Part shown: piece by piece, positions 16,186 to 24,221 of the stretch
How the letters are laid out: the number at the start of each line of letters is the position of its first letter
Position numbering within the stretch: the stretch's first letter is position 1
Assembly: GCF_029263785.1 (NCBI RefSeq)
Contig: NZ_JAJUFE010000021.1
Span: forward strand, 1 to 35,619
Length of the DNA: 35,619 bases
Direction: 5' to 3'
Source: Pusillimonas sp.
GTDB lineage: Bacteria; Pseudomonadota; Gammaproteobacteria; Burkholderiales; Burkholderiaceae_B
Notes under the pieces: model-generated
Seen by the model: only the letters and a program-made list of their open reading frames with translations
What the model was told of the DNA's origin: nothing
Database searches by the model: none
Translations under genes and position numbers: made by a program

Positions 16186-16686
16186 ATGAGATCGCGTATC
16201 GTAAAAAGCCTTAGCATTGCCGCATTTGCTGCTTCATTGGCGGCTTGCAGCTCCGTGCCTCTAGACGACTCCCAGTCCGGCAGTGGCGCCGGCATGGGCG
16301 GCGGCGCGTCTACCGGTCAGGTCATGGACCCTTTCAACCCACAAAGCCCGTTGGCTCAGCAGCGTTCGGTTTACTTCGAGTTTGATAGCTACGTCGTGCC
16401 CGACCAATACCGCAATGTGGTCGAAATGCACTCCTCCTACCTCGCCAGTAACAGTCAACAGCGCATCGTCATCGAAGGCAACACCGACGCGCGCGGTGGC
16501 GCCGAGTACAACCTGGCTCTCGGCCAGCGCCGTTCTGAAGCCGTCGCTCGCATGATGACCCTGATGGGTGTGCGCACCGACCAGATCGAAACGATCAGCT
16601 TCGGTAAGGAACGTCCGAAGGCCCTGGGCAACACGGAAGCCGACTACGCCGAAAACCGCCGTGCAGACATTGTCTATCAGCGTTAA
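16186..16686 (+). CDS. pal: peptidoglycan-associated lipoprotein Pal
   Basis: Outer-membrane lipoprotein that binds peptidoglycan and TolB. The 166-residue product has a lipoprotein signal peptide ending in the lipobox LAAC, with lipidated C21, then a short Ser/Gly-rich linker. The OmpA-like domain follows: VYFEFDSYVVPDQY, IVIEGNTDARGGAEYNLALG, QRRSEAVARMMTLMGV and the typical ENRRADIVYQR end. AAAGGAAC upstream of the ATG is a good ribosome binding site. A strong intrinsic terminator lies just after the gene. Lgt from this window would modify it. Confidence 0.98.
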   Translation: MRSRIVKSLSIAAFAASLAACSSVPLDDSQSGSGAGMGGGASTGQVMDPFNPQSPLAQQRSVYFEFDSYVVPDQYRNVVEMHSSYLASNSQQRIVIEGNTDARGGAEYNLALGQRRSEAVARMMTLMGVRTDQIETISFGKERPKALGNTEADYAENRRADIVYQR

Positions 16687-16708
16687 TCTATCGGCGTAAG
16701 TCACTGCG

Positions 16709-16742
16709 GCGCCGCGGCGGCTTTCCGTCGCGGCGCTTTTTT
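16709..16742 (+). terminator. strong intrinsic terminator after pal
   Basis: A 12-pair GC-rich stem (16709-16720 with 16725-16736, loop CTTT) is followed by six T at 16737-16742. It lies between pal and cpoB, so most transcription of the tol operon should stop here, with cpoB reached by read-through or from its own promoter. Confidence 0.93.
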
Positions 16743-16808
16743 ATTTTTCCAGTTTGTACATTTACCTTCATGTTGCCTGCCGCCCTGATGCGGCACCGGA
16801 GCTTTTCG

Positions 16809-17495
16809 ATGCGCAGAATCGTTAAACCATCCCGCCCCCTGGTAATGGCCGCCGCTCTTGCTTTGTCGGCGGCTTGCGTGCCCGCCCATGCGTTCGCTGA
16901 CGACGAGGCCCGTCGGGCTATTCTCGAGTTGCGTCAGCAAGTTCGACAACTCCAAGAGCAAAACCAGCAGGCCCGCTTCCTGCTCGCCGATCAAATCGAA
17001 ACTCTGCAGCACGAAATTGCCGAAATGCGGGGACAGATCGAGCGCATGCGCTTCGAACTCGATATCAACAAGCGCTCAAGCCAGGATCAGGCCGGCGGCA
17101 GTTCGATACAAGTCGACAACCCTCGCGAACAGGCGTCGTTCGACAACGCAATGGGCCTGTTTCGCAGTGGCAAGTACAAAGAAGCCGCCCAAGGCCTGAA
17201 CAGCTTCCTGCAAGACTATCCGAACAGCCAGCTGGCATCTGAAGCCAAGTTTTATCTGGGCAGCAGCATGTATGCCACCAAGGATTTCAAGGGGTCCATC
17301 GCCCAGTTGCAGAAGCTGGCGCAGGACGCGCCCAACGACCCCCGGGCACCAGACGCCCTGCTCATCGTCGCAGCCAGCAAGATCGAACTGAACGATATGG
17401 CGGGTGCAAAAGCCAGCCTGCAGCAAATCGTGCGCGATTACCCGCAAAGTTCAGCCGCTGACACCGCCAGAAGTCGGCTCGAACTCCTTCAATAA
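16809..17495 (+). CDS. cpoB: cell division coordinator CpoB (YbgF)
   Basis: Periplasmic TPR protein that ties peptidoglycan synthesis to Tol-Pal-driven outer-membrane constriction. The 228-residue product has a signal peptide (about 1-31, ending HAFA), an N-terminal trimerising coiled coil (ILELRQQVRQLQEQNQQARF to about residue 80) and C-terminal TPR repeats from about 105 (DNAMGLFRSGKYKEAAQGLN, EAKFYLGSSMYATKDFKGSI, PDALLIVAASKIELNDMAGA). I take the ATG at 16809, with CGGAG 8 bases ahead; ATGs at 16770 and 16788 are possible but lack ribosome binding sites. It is the last gene of the cluster. Confidence 0.94.
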   Translation: MRRIVKPSRPLVMAAALALSAACVPAHAFADDEARRAILELRQQVRQLQEQNQQARFLLADQIETLQHEIAEMRGQIERMRFELDINKRSSQDQAGGSSIQVDNPREQASFDNAMGLFRSGKYKEAAQGLNSFLQDYPNSQLASEAKFYLGSSMYATKDFKGSIAQLQKLAQDAPNDPRAPDALLIVAASKIELNDMAGAKASLQQIVRDYPQSSAADTARSRLELLQ

Positions 17496-17509
17496 AATTG
17501 GCTAACTTG

Positions 17510-17563
17510 CGGGCGAACCCTTCGCCCGTTGCAACCTTCTGCATGCCGGCGCAACTTGCCGGC
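17510..17563 (+). other. two tandem hairpins after cpoB
   Basis: CGGGCGAA (17510-17517) pairs with TTCGCCCG (17521-17528) around CCC, and GCCGGC (17545-17550) pairs with GCCGGC (17558-17563). Neither is followed by a clear T-run. They may slow RNA decay or act as a weak terminator before the hydrolase gene. Confidence 0.5.
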
Positions 17564-17573
17564 CAAGTCTCTT

Positions 17574-18419
17574 ATGCGTGTTTCAGCTTCCGCCCTTCCA
17601 GTCCAGGCCAATTATCTGGACGGGCAGCCGTTGAGCTTTCTGGATGAAGGAGACGGTCCGGTCTTGCTGCTGGTACATGGGTCGCTTTGTGATTTGCGCT
17701 ACTGGCGGTGGCAGGTACCCAGCCTGAGCAAGCGCTTTCGCGTCATCGCTCCCAGCCTGCGCTGTTACTGGCCGCACACCGCTGATGCGCCCTCCGGACT
17801 TTTTAATGTCCGCCAGCATGCATCTGATCTGGCTCATCTGATTGATGACGTCGTTGGAGTGGAATCGGTCCATTTACTGGGTCATTCGCGAGGTGCACAA
17901 GTCGCGCTGGAACTGGCCCAGTCGCGGCCCGAATCCGTATCGTCCCTGATTCTTGCCGATCCCGCTCTCCAATCCATGCTCGCCCGTGCCGACGGCATGT
18001 TTCTGGCTTCCTTGCGCTGGAAACTGGCAGACGACGATGTGGAAGGCGCATTGGCCGAATTCATCGACGCCGTTAACGGGGAGGACACTTGGCGAAGAAT
18101 GACGGGCTGGTTCAAGGAGATGGTGCGAGACAACGCGGCGACCCTGGCCTCACAGCTATCGGAACCGGAGTGGGAATTCGATGAGGCTCGCGCAGGCAAT
18201 TTGCAGGTACCCGTACTTCTGCTGGGCGGCGAGTTCAGCCCAGCTCGCTACGCCAAAGCCATCGATGTGCTGGAAAAGACATTGCCAAGGGTCCAGCGGG
18301 ATGTCATTCCGCGCGCGGCTCACGGGATGAATCTGGGAAACGCACCCGCTTTCAACAAGCGGGTGGAACGGTTTATTTCGGAGCTTCAGCCGATGGTACA
18401 GGTACCGAATGATCGGTAG
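17574..18419 (+). CDS. alpha/beta hydrolase
   Basis: A 281-residue alpha/beta-hydrolase fold protein of unknown substrate. The oxyanion-hole region LLLVHGSLCDLRYWRWQ and the nucleophile elbow GHSRGA (S105) are clear; the catalytic acid probably lies in the segment after VPVLLLGGEFSP, and the histidine is in PRAAHGMNLGN near the C-terminus. There is no signal peptide. Lipases, esterases and C-C hydrolases share this pattern, so no reaction is assigned. The ATG at 17574 begins the homologous part; a TTG at 17529 would add 15 residues. Its stop lies only 2 bases from the stop of the convergent copper chaperone gene. Confidence 0.85.
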   Translation: MRVSASALPVQANYLDGQPLSFLDEGDGPVLLLVHGSLCDLRYWRWQVPSLSKRFRVIAPSLRCYWPHTADAPSGLFNVRQHASDLAHLIDDVVGVESVHLLGHSRGAQVALELAQSRPESVSSLILADPALQSMLARADGMFLASLRWKLADDDVEGALAEFIDAVNGEDTWRRMTGWFKEMVRDNAATLASQLSEPEWEFDEARAGNLQVPVLLLGGEFSPARYAKAIDVLEKTLPRVQRDVIPRAAHGMNLGNAPAFNKRVERFISELQPMVQVPNDR

Positions 18420-18421
18420 CC

Positions 18422-19003
18422 TTACTTGGCCAAAGTATTTGCAGGTTTGACTTCACAGTCTGCTTCCGCCTTTTGCCCGGAAGTGAACAGAAACTGCATG
18501 GGCACGACATCGCCCACCTTGATCTGGGCAGCGGGTTTCTCGAGCATGATGTGATAGCCGCCCGGCTTGAACTGAAGCATTTGACCCGGGGCAATGTCGA
18601 CACCCTCTACTGACGACATGCGGCTCATGCCGTCTTTATGAGTGGTTTGGTGCAGCATCACCGCCCCATACTGCTTCGACGCTGCGCCCGAAAGGGTGAC
18701 AGTGTCTGTGCCCGAGTTCTTTGCATTGAAGTATCCCGCCGAAGGTGCCGGCAAGGGCAACAGTCGAATCCAGCATTCGCTAATATCGACAGCCGCCGTT
18801 GGCATGGCGGCAATGGCCTCCTGCGAGGGCCCGGGCCGGGCGTGTCCATGACCATGGCCGTTACCCTGTGCGTGTTGCCCATGATCGCCATGAGCATGCG
18901 CAACCTGAATGGGCCGGGCATTTTGCGACGCGTGCAGGACGGCAGGAAAGCCCATGGCAACTGCGGCGGCCAGGGCCAATCCGGTGGTAAAAGCGTTCTT
19001 CAT
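18422..19003 (-). CDS. PCuAC-type periplasmic copper chaperone with His-rich N-terminal stretch
   Basis: A 193-residue exported protein of the PCuAC (DUF461) family, which delivers copper(I) to cytochrome oxidase and other targets. The N-terminus is a signal peptide (about 1-26). The copper motif H-x10-M-x21-H-x-M fits exactly, from LHQTTHKDGMSRM to GGYHIM. The fold markers ISECWIRLLPLPAPSAGYF and PGQMLQFKPGG are also present. Between signal and domain is an unusual His/Gly stretch (HAHGDHGQHAQGNGHGHGH) that could bind extra metal. CGGAG before the ATG at 19003 supports this start. No SCO or oxidase gene is adjacent. Confidence 0.93.
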   Translation of the reverse strand: MKNAFTTGLALAAAVAMGFPAVLHASQNARPIQVAHAHGDHGQHAQGNGHGHGHARPGPSQEAIAAMPTAAVDISECWIRLLPLPAPSAGYFNAKNSGTDTVTLSGAASKQYGAVMLHQTTHKDGMSRMSSVEGVDIAPGQMLQFKPGGYHIMLEKPAAQIKVGDVVPMQFLFTSGQKAEADCEVKPANTLAK

Positions 19004-19103
19004 AGTGACTCCGGGAAGTTGGTCGAATTTCGGGTCCAAGTGTACCGCGTCAGTACGACGCTACAGACATATCCAACGCGACTTGTACGTGGTCGAAGAC
19101 ATA

Positions 19104-20081
19104 TCAAATGCGGCTGATGAGTTCCTGGCCCTGGAAATGTCTATCTGCATTGGCGAGAAAGCGCTCTACCGAATTTAGCACCGCCTGGGGCGAGCTACCC
19201 CCCACGTGAGGGGTAAGGACAACGCCGGGCAAGCCAAACAAGATCTTGGGCGGTTCGGGCTCGGTTTCATATACGTCCAGCCCTGCACCAGCCAACGCCC
19301 GCTTGCGCAATGCTTGTGCAAGCGCGTCGGTATCCACTACGCTGCCCCGAGCCACGTTGACGAGCACTCCTTGTGGGCCGAGCGCATCGATGACTTGTGC
19401 ATTGACCAGATGATGTGTCTGGGGTCCGCCGGGAACGATCACCACCATGAAGTCGCACCAACGTGCCAGTTCGAGCACAGTACCAAAATACTCGTAATTC
19501 ACATTGCCGCGCTTGCGACGAGCACAATACGCAATCTGCAAATTGAACGCCTCGGCGCGACGAGCTATTCTTTGCCCGATGTCGCCAAAACCCAATAGCC
19601 CTAATCGCCGGCCCGAGACATCTGCAGGCAAGGGAAGGTCGTCGCGCCACAACCCCTGGCGAACCTGGGCATCCAGGGTGACAATGCCCCGGACAGTAGC
19701 CAGCAGCAATCCCATGGCATGGTCGGCCACCGAGTCTGCATTGACACCGGCTCCATTGGCCAGAGCGATGCCTTGTGCCCTGGCGGCAATGACATCGATG
19801 TTCTCGTAACCAACCCCTAGCGCGCAGATCAGTTCCAGGCGGGGCATCGCCCGTATGGCCTCTGCGCACAACCCGATGACGCCGCTGGTCAGTACGACCT
19901 GCACGTCCGGATGCGCCGCTTCAAGCTGCTCATGCACCGATTCCGGCTTTGGCGCGTAAATGACACGGTACCTGCGTTTGATAAGCGCAAGGTGCTCGTC
20001 GCTTAACATGACCAGGGCCAATACCAGTGGCTTGCCCGGATCTTCGCCCGCTACCGGTGATTCGACGACAACGTTCTTCAT
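19104..20081 (-). CDS. D-2-hydroxyacid dehydrogenase (NAD(P)-dependent)
   Basis: A 325-residue enzyme of the D-isomer-specific 2-hydroxyacid dehydrogenase family (glyoxylate/hydroxypyruvate reductase-like). The nucleotide-binding motif LGLLGFGDIGQRIARRAEAF is clear. The catalytic residues appear in order: Arg in VNVARGSVVDTDAL, Glu in DVYETEPEPP, and His in LTPHVGGSS. The substrate-side segment is CALGVGYENIDVIAARAQGI. The exact 2-oxoacid is not evident from sequence. The ATG at 20081 is taken; the frame is open to 20141, but that part does not resemble the family. It is divergent from cysE. Confidence 0.92.
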   Translation of the reverse strand: MKNVVVESPVAGEDPGKPLVLALVMLSDEHLALIKRRYRVIYAPKPESVHEQLEAAHPDVQVVLTSGVIGLCAEAIRAMPRLELICALGVGYENIDVIAARAQGIALANGAGVNADSVADHAMGLLLATVRGIVTLDAQVRQGLWRDDLPLPADVSGRRLGLLGFGDIGQRIARRAEAFNLQIAYCARRKRGNVNYEYFGTVLELARWCDFMVVIVPGGPQTHHLVNAQVIDALGPQGVLVNVARGSVVDTDALAQALRKRALAGAGLDVYETEPEPPKILFGLPGVVLTPHVGGSSPQAVLNSVERFLANADRHFQGQELISRI

Positions 20082-20196
20082 GGAGCTGTATTGTACGTGG
20101 CCATGCTGCGCGCCGGCACCCCGGCTGAACGTGATATGCACCCGCTTTGGGTGGTAACATTTATGATCGTATTTTGTCTTGAACAGGCAGCACTAC

Positions 20197-21117
20197 ATGG
20201 CCGTCTTTGATATCAACCCCATCGTCAAGTCTCTTCACGAAATCCGCCAGAACTGGCGCGATTCACAAGGGCGCCCCCGCGAACCCGACGGACGCGAGTT
20301 CCCCTCGCGCGAGGCCGTGGCCCAAGCCATGAACGACCTCAAGGGTGCATTGTTTCCCATGCGCCTGGGTCCGACTGACTTGCGTCATGAAAGCGAAGAC
20401 TATTACGTGGGATACACCCTGGAATCAGCGCTGCATTCCCTGCTGAACCAGGCTCGACTCGAACTGCGCTATCTGGCCCGGCACGACGATGATGTGGGCG
20501 ACGATGCAATCCAGGCCCGGGCGGTACAGGCCATTCGTGCACTCGCTGCCTCACTGCCAACTATCCGCAGTTTGCTCGACAGCGACGCCTTGGCTGCATA
20601 TCACGGCGACCCCGCGGCACGAACTGTTGATGAAGTCCTGCTGTGCTACCCCGGCATGGAAGCGATGATCTACCATCGCATCGCTCACCAACTGTACAAA
20701 CAGGGGCTACCCCTATTGGCGCGAGTGGCTTCCGAACTGGCCCACAGCCAGACAGGGATCGACATCCATCCCGGTGCCCAGATAGGCGGCAGCTTCTTCA
20801 TTGATCACGGAACCGGCGTTGTCATTGGCGAAACCACAGTCATCGGCGAACGGGTACGTATCTATCAGGCAGTCACTCTTGGCGCAAAGCGGTTTCCTAC
20901 TGACGAAGACGGTTCACTTCAAAAGGGCCTGCCGCGCCACCCCATCGTCGAGGACGATGTCGTCATATACGCCGGTGCCACCATCCTTGGCCGTGTCACC
21001 CTGGGCCGGGGTTGCGTCATCGGTGGAAACGTATGGCTGACACAAGACGTGCCTGCAGGCAGCTACGTCACCCAGGCCGATTGCACCCCAAGCCGACGCG
21101 AACCGGCCCGGATCTGA
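20197..21117 (+). CDS. cysE: serine O-acetyltransferase (EpsC/long type)
   Basis: Makes O-acetylserine from serine and acetyl-CoA, the first step of cysteine synthesis. The 306-residue product has a helical N-terminal domain (VFDINPIVKSLHEIRQNWRD, DEVLLCYPGMEAMIYHRIAHQLYKQG) followed by a left-handed beta helix of hexapeptide repeats (IDIHPGAQIGGSFFIDHGTG, VVIGETTVIGERVRIYQAVTLGA, VIYAGATILGRVTLGRGCVIGG). The catalytic region is the IDHGTGVVIGET segment. It is longer than E. coli CysE (273) and resembles EpsC/SrpH-type enzymes. The ATG at 20197 is chosen; a TTG at 20179 would add six residues. Confidence 0.93.
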   Translation: MAVFDINPIVKSLHEIRQNWRDSQGRPREPDGREFPSREAVAQAMNDLKGALFPMRLGPTDLRHESEDYYVGYTLESALHSLLNQARLELRYLARHDDDVGDDAIQARAVQAIRALAASLPTIRSLLDSDALAAYHGDPAARTVDEVLLCYPGMEAMIYHRIAHQLYKQGLPLLARVASELAHSQTGIDIHPGAQIGGSFFIDHGTGVVIGETTVIGERVRIYQAVTLGAKRFPTDEDGSLQKGLPRHPIVEDDVVIYAGATILGRVTLGRGCVIGGNVWLTQDVPAGSYVTQADCTPSRREPARI

Positions 21118-21127
21118 ACCTTGCGAT

Positions 21128-21163
21128 CGGGGCGTCTTGGCTAATACCGCTTCCGCCCCGTTT
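21128..21163. terminator. candidate hairpin between cysE and porin gene
   Basis: CGGGGCG (21128-21134) pairs with CGCCCCG (21154-21160), followed by TTT on the plus strand. The 19-base loop is long and the T-run short, so this is a weak candidate for ending cysE or the convergent porin transcript. Confidence 0.4.
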
Positions 21164-21168
21164 CCCTA

Positions 21169-21924
21169 TCAAAAGGTTTGAGTCAAGGTCAACATGACTG
21201 CGGCCTTTCCGGTATAGCGTCCCTTGCTGTTGGTGTAGACATCGCGGTCTGCGTTGGTGTCGACGTACGTCAACGCTGCAGTGAAGCTGTTCCAGGACTT
21301 GCTGAACCCCAACGACCAATCGGTGTAAGAACCATCGTCAAGATTACGAACGCGTTGGTAGCCCACGTGGCCATCCACGTTCAGACCCCAGACGCCCGTA
21401 GGAACAGACGCGTTCAATTCATAGTACTGGCTGTTCTTGCTGTCGGGCACGCCAAACAGGTTTGTCAGTGCATGCGAATACTTGAACGATACCGGCCCAT
21501 AGCCTAAGCCCAGAAACAGCTCCGTCGTATGGGGACGGGTGTAACCGCCCGGATAGTCGCCCGGGTAATAATACTGAAGCACACCGGTATCAACAGTGAA
21601 ATCTCCCCACAGCGGACCGGCATAGCCAGCGAAAAAATCCATTTCCAATGGCGCGGACACATCTGGATCGGAGTCTCCCAGCCAGCTGATGGTCGAGTTC
21701 CAGTTACCAATATAAAACCCGCTGGAGTGGGTCAGGTTGAAGCCACCCTGCAATGCCGGCTTGTTATTTGTTTGCATCAGGCCGCGATATCGATACTGGC
21801 TGGCCAACGACACATTCGCATCAAAAGTGAAGCCCGAAGTGTCCGGTTCAGCAGCCTGAGCGGGCATTGCCCCACAGGCCGCGGCGCCCAGTATCAGCGA
21901 TGCCGTGATGGATTTGGCTTTCAT
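21169..21924 (-). CDS. TorF-family putative porin
   Basis: A 251-residue outer-membrane beta-barrel candidate of the TorF (TIGR02001) family. It has a signal peptide (about 1-24, ending AQA), then the family start FTFDANVSLASQYRYRGLMQTNNKPALQGGFNL, repeated aromatic beta strands (GFYIGNWNSTISWL, MDFFAGYAGPLWGDFTVDTG) and a C-terminal phenylalanine (LTLTQTF), the usual outer-membrane sorting signal. TTAGGAG lies 9 bases before the ATG at 21924. In related bacteria such genes are often next to glnK-amtB; here it stands alone, but a sigma-54 promoter and an NtrC-like site lie upstream, pointing to nitrogen control. The transported compound is unknown. Confidence 0.9.
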   Translation of the reverse strand: MKAKSITASLILGAAACGAMPAQAAEPDTSGFTFDANVSLASQYRYRGLMQTNNKPALQGGFNLTHSSGFYIGNWNSTISWLGDSDPDVSAPLEMDFFAGYAGPLWGDFTVDTGVLQYYYPGDYPGGYTRPHTTELFLGLGYGPVSFKYSHALTNLFGVPDSKNSQYYELNASVPTGVWGLNVDGHVGYQRVRNLDDGSYTDWSLGFSKSWNSFTAALTYVDTNADRDVYTNSKGRYTGKAAVMLTLTQTF

Positions 21925-21975
21925 GTTGTGTGCTCCTAAGTGCGTGATGGTTTGGTGCTTCCATCCACGCTCTAC

Positions 21976-21991
21976 GCAACATGTGTGCCAG
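21976..21991 (-). promoter_or_regulatory. sigma-54 (-24/-12) promoter of the porin gene
   Basis: The minus strand reads CTGGCACACATGTTGC, which matches the core TGGCAC-N5-TTGC of RpoN promoters exactly, with correct GG-GC spacing. The start site would be near 21964, giving a leader of about 40 bases ahead of the AGGAG and ATG of the porin gene. Confidence 0.85.
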
Positions 21992-22053
21992 TTTTCAGCT
22001 ATCTGCAATGGCGCAAAACCAAGAGCGCGCCACGCTCAAGCGGCAAAATTATC

Positions 22054-22068
22054 GCCCCGCAACGGTGC
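22054..22068 (-). promoter_or_regulatory. NtrC-type enhancer candidate
   Basis: The minus strand reads GCACC-N5-GGGGC, one base from the palindrome GCACC-N5-GGTGC typical of NtrC sites. It lies about 97 bases upstream of the predicted sigma-54 start site, a usual distance for an enhancer. Confidence 0.55.
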
Positions 22069-22116
22069 AATGCTCTGGAAAAGTGCCGAAAACACACGAA
22101 AATGGGGCAGCCGGGG

Positions 22117-22746
22117 TCAGTCCGGCTTACGCCATACGGTTACCAGCCAGGGTTGTTGTTCACGCGGCAATCCTTCAGGCCGATAGTAATGCTCGAGTTC
22201 GATGAAACCCGCCTCGTCGAGCAGGCGGCGCCACGAAGTCAGATCGTGATACACGCCATACCGTGCACCGTTCCAGCCTTCCTGGTTGCCGCCCCGCGGA
22301 TTGGAGCTTAGCAGTACCCCGCCCGGCTTCAGGCAACGATGCAGTTGTTTGAGGACACGCGCGATATCTGCACCGGGAACATGGAAGAGCGACGCATTGG
22401 CAAAGACACCGTCAAACTCGACGGATGGTAAAGCCAGTGACAGGAAATCCTGATGCCATACCTCGCAGCCTGAAGACTCGCGCGCCATGGAAACGAACTC
22501 ACTGGATCCATCCAGCCCCACAGGAATGTGGCCCAGGCTCTTGAATGCAGCAAGATCGCGCCCCGGCCCGCAGCCGAAATCAAGAATTCGATAAGGCGGC
22601 TGCGCCTGGATATGCCTGAGCAGAGCATTGATGTTCTGGCTGACGTCGTGGTTCCAGGTGCCGGCGCGAAACCCGCTTGCGTTTTGGTTGTAATCGTCCA
22701 GCGTCGTGGCGGAGATGCTGTTTACGGGCTGAAACGAAACGTTCAT
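22117..22746 (-). CDS. class I SAM-dependent methyltransferase
   Basis: A 209-residue methyltransferase with the Rossmann-type SAM site ILDFGCGPGRDLAAFKSLGH, an acidic motif II (PVGLDGSSEFV), VEFDGVFANASLFHVP as motif post-II, and LKPGGVLLSSNPRG as motif III. The N-terminal DDYNQNASGFRAGTW is common in small-molecule methyltransferases of the UbiE/TehB-like group. The acceptor cannot be named. No signal or membrane segment is seen. It begins 9 bases after the dodecin stop, so the two share a transcript. Confidence 0.87.
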   Translation of the reverse strand: MNVSFQPVNSISATTLDDYNQNASGFRAGTWNHDVSQNINALLRHIQAQPPYRILDFGCGPGRDLAAFKSLGHIPVGLDGSSEFVSMARESSGCEVWHQDFLSLALPSVEFDGVFANASLFHVPGADIARVLKQLHRCLKPGGVLLSSNPRGGNQEGWNGARYGVYHDLTSWRRLLDEAGFIELEHYYRPEGLPREQQPWLVTVWRKPD

Positions 22747-22755
22747 TGAAAAGCT

Positions 22756-22962
22756 TTACTCCAGGGTGAATCCGATCTTGAGCGTGACCTGCCAATGTGC
22801 CACCTTGCCATCGACGACGTGTCCGCGAGTTTCGACGACATTGAACCATTGTATGTTCCGTACAGTCTCGCTGGCCTTTGCGATGGCGGTCGAGACGGCA
22901 TCTTCGATACTGGTGGTGGAAGAGCCGGTCAGTTCGATCTGCTTGTATACATGATTGCTCAT
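22756..22962 (-). CDS. dodecin (flavin-storage protein)
   Basis: A 68-residue dodecin, a small protein that assembles into dodecamers binding flavins or CoA. The pattern [36 protein letters not shown] (with the conserved tryptophan that stacks on flavin) and [13 protein letters not shown] is diagnostic. Length is typical. GAAAGGAGCG before the ATG gives a strong ribosome binding site. It is the first gene of a two-gene unit with the methyltransferase; the 104 bases upstream, to the DUF1513 stop, must hold its promoter. Confidence 0.95.
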   Translation of the reverse strand: MSNHVYKQIELTGSSTTSIEDAVSTAIAKASETVRNIQWFNVVETRGHVVDGKVAHWQVTLKIGFTLE

Positions 22963-23066
22963 GGTTCGCTCCTTTCGATGAACGTTGAGGTCAAATCATG
23001 GTAATGCGTTTGAAGACAAGTCACAAGGCAAGGTTACGCTGTGTGCCACGTTTCGGGATTTGCTTG

Positions 23067-24221
23067 TCATACCCGCCGCAGATGATTGTCCCAGGCCAGC
23101 CCCGATACATCAGAACGCAGCATTTGCGCCTGAGCACTTTTCTGTTGGTCAGGACTGTTTTGCACTGGCGCCGATTCCAAGGGCAGGTACTGGGCCAAAC
23201 GGCCCAGCCCACTGGTCAACAGAAACCCGGCTGATTTTGCAGGCGCGACGCCACAGCCGTCGTCCATGCCGATCTTCCCAAGGCAATCTCCGGTGTCGGC
23301 ATCCCAAAACACAATGCAGTTCCCCACCGGGCTGGAGGTCGCGATCGTTCCGCCCGACACATCTGCCGCTACAGAGCCAACGTAATTACGCATGCCGCGC
23401 AGCACTTCCGGCGGGCCGGACAGCCATTGCAACGCGTCACCCCGGTTATGTCGCGCCACCAAAGGCGGACGATGCTGCGCCGGCCCAATGTACTGACAGC
23501 CTGTCCAGACCCTGCCCGCCGCATCCAGCGCAAGATGCCGTAGGGACAACTGGTGCCAGGGCTGCGGCGAGAAGACCTGTTCAATCAATCTGCCATCCCG
23601 CGAATCGATATAAGCGAGCGAAGACCGCATGGTGTCGCGGTTCAGTTCGAGCTTGCCATAACTGGGGTGCGTGAGAATTCCGCCATTGGCAACGCAAAGG
23701 GTCACGCCGTCGCGCAAAAGAATGACCTCGTGTGGCCCGATGCCTCTTGTGTCAAACTCGTTCACTCGCCGATATTGGCCGGTGGCCGACACTTCGTATA
23801 CACCCAGCACACCTCGCCCGGCATTGAAGTCGTTTTCGGTTGCGAAGAGCCGCTGGCCGTCACCGGAAAAAACACCATGCCCGAAAAAATGACGGTCGTC
23901 AGGCAAAGGCAGCTTCGCGACAGAGCCTTGACCTTGAATATCAAACGCATAAGCAAAGAAACCAGGCTGGCGTCCAAACGCCACGGCCCGACCACGCTGC
24001 GAGTCGATAGCAAAGCTATGACCGCGCTCCGGCAGGGGAATCACAGTTACATCGCTGCCGTCTGAGCGCAACACAACCGCCTCGTATCTGCCTTCTCGCC
24101 GACGCGCCGCAAGGTATAAATGCTGTTTTTCAGCGCCGGCGATAGCTGCCCAGGCTGGCGTGGCACCAAGAGCCAGCAACCATGCCAGAAAGCGGCGCCG
24201 GTCAATCTCCGTCGAGCGCAT
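23067..24221 (-). CDS. DUF1513 family protein with Tat-type signal
   Basis: A 384-residue protein with a twin-arginine signal (DRRRFLAWLLALGATPAWA) that should send it folded to the periplasm. The mature part looks like a beta-propeller: repeated blades such as GHSFAIDSQRGRAVAFGRQ, GHGVFSGDGQRLFATEND, GPHEVILLRDGVTLCVANGG and LRHLALDAAGRVWTGCQ. This family (DUF1513) is found with imelysin and DUF1111 genes, as here, and its activity is unknown. It is the last gene of the cluster and starts inside the end of the second imelysin gene, with a 20-base overlap, so translation is coupled. A lactonase-like propeller is the structural alternative. Confidence 0.88.
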   Translation of the reverse strand: MRSTEIDRRRFLAWLLALGATPAWAAIAGAEKQHLYLAARRREGRYEAVVLRSDGSDVTVIPLPERGHSFAIDSQRGRAVAFGRQPGFFAYAFDIQGQGSVAKLPLPDDRHFFGHGVFSGDGQRLFATENDFNAGRGVLGVYEVSATGQYRRVNEFDTRGIGPHEVILLRDGVTLCVANGGILTHPSYGKLELNRDTMRSSLAYIDSRDGRLIEQVFSPQPWHQLSLRHLALDAAGRVWTGCQYIGPAQHRPPLVARHNRGDALQWLSGPPEVLRGMRNYVGSVAADVSGGTIATSSPVGNCIVFWDADTGDCLGKIGMDDGCGVAPAKSAGFLLTSGLGRLAQYLPLESAPVQNSPDQQKSAQAQMLRSDVSGLAWDNHLRRV

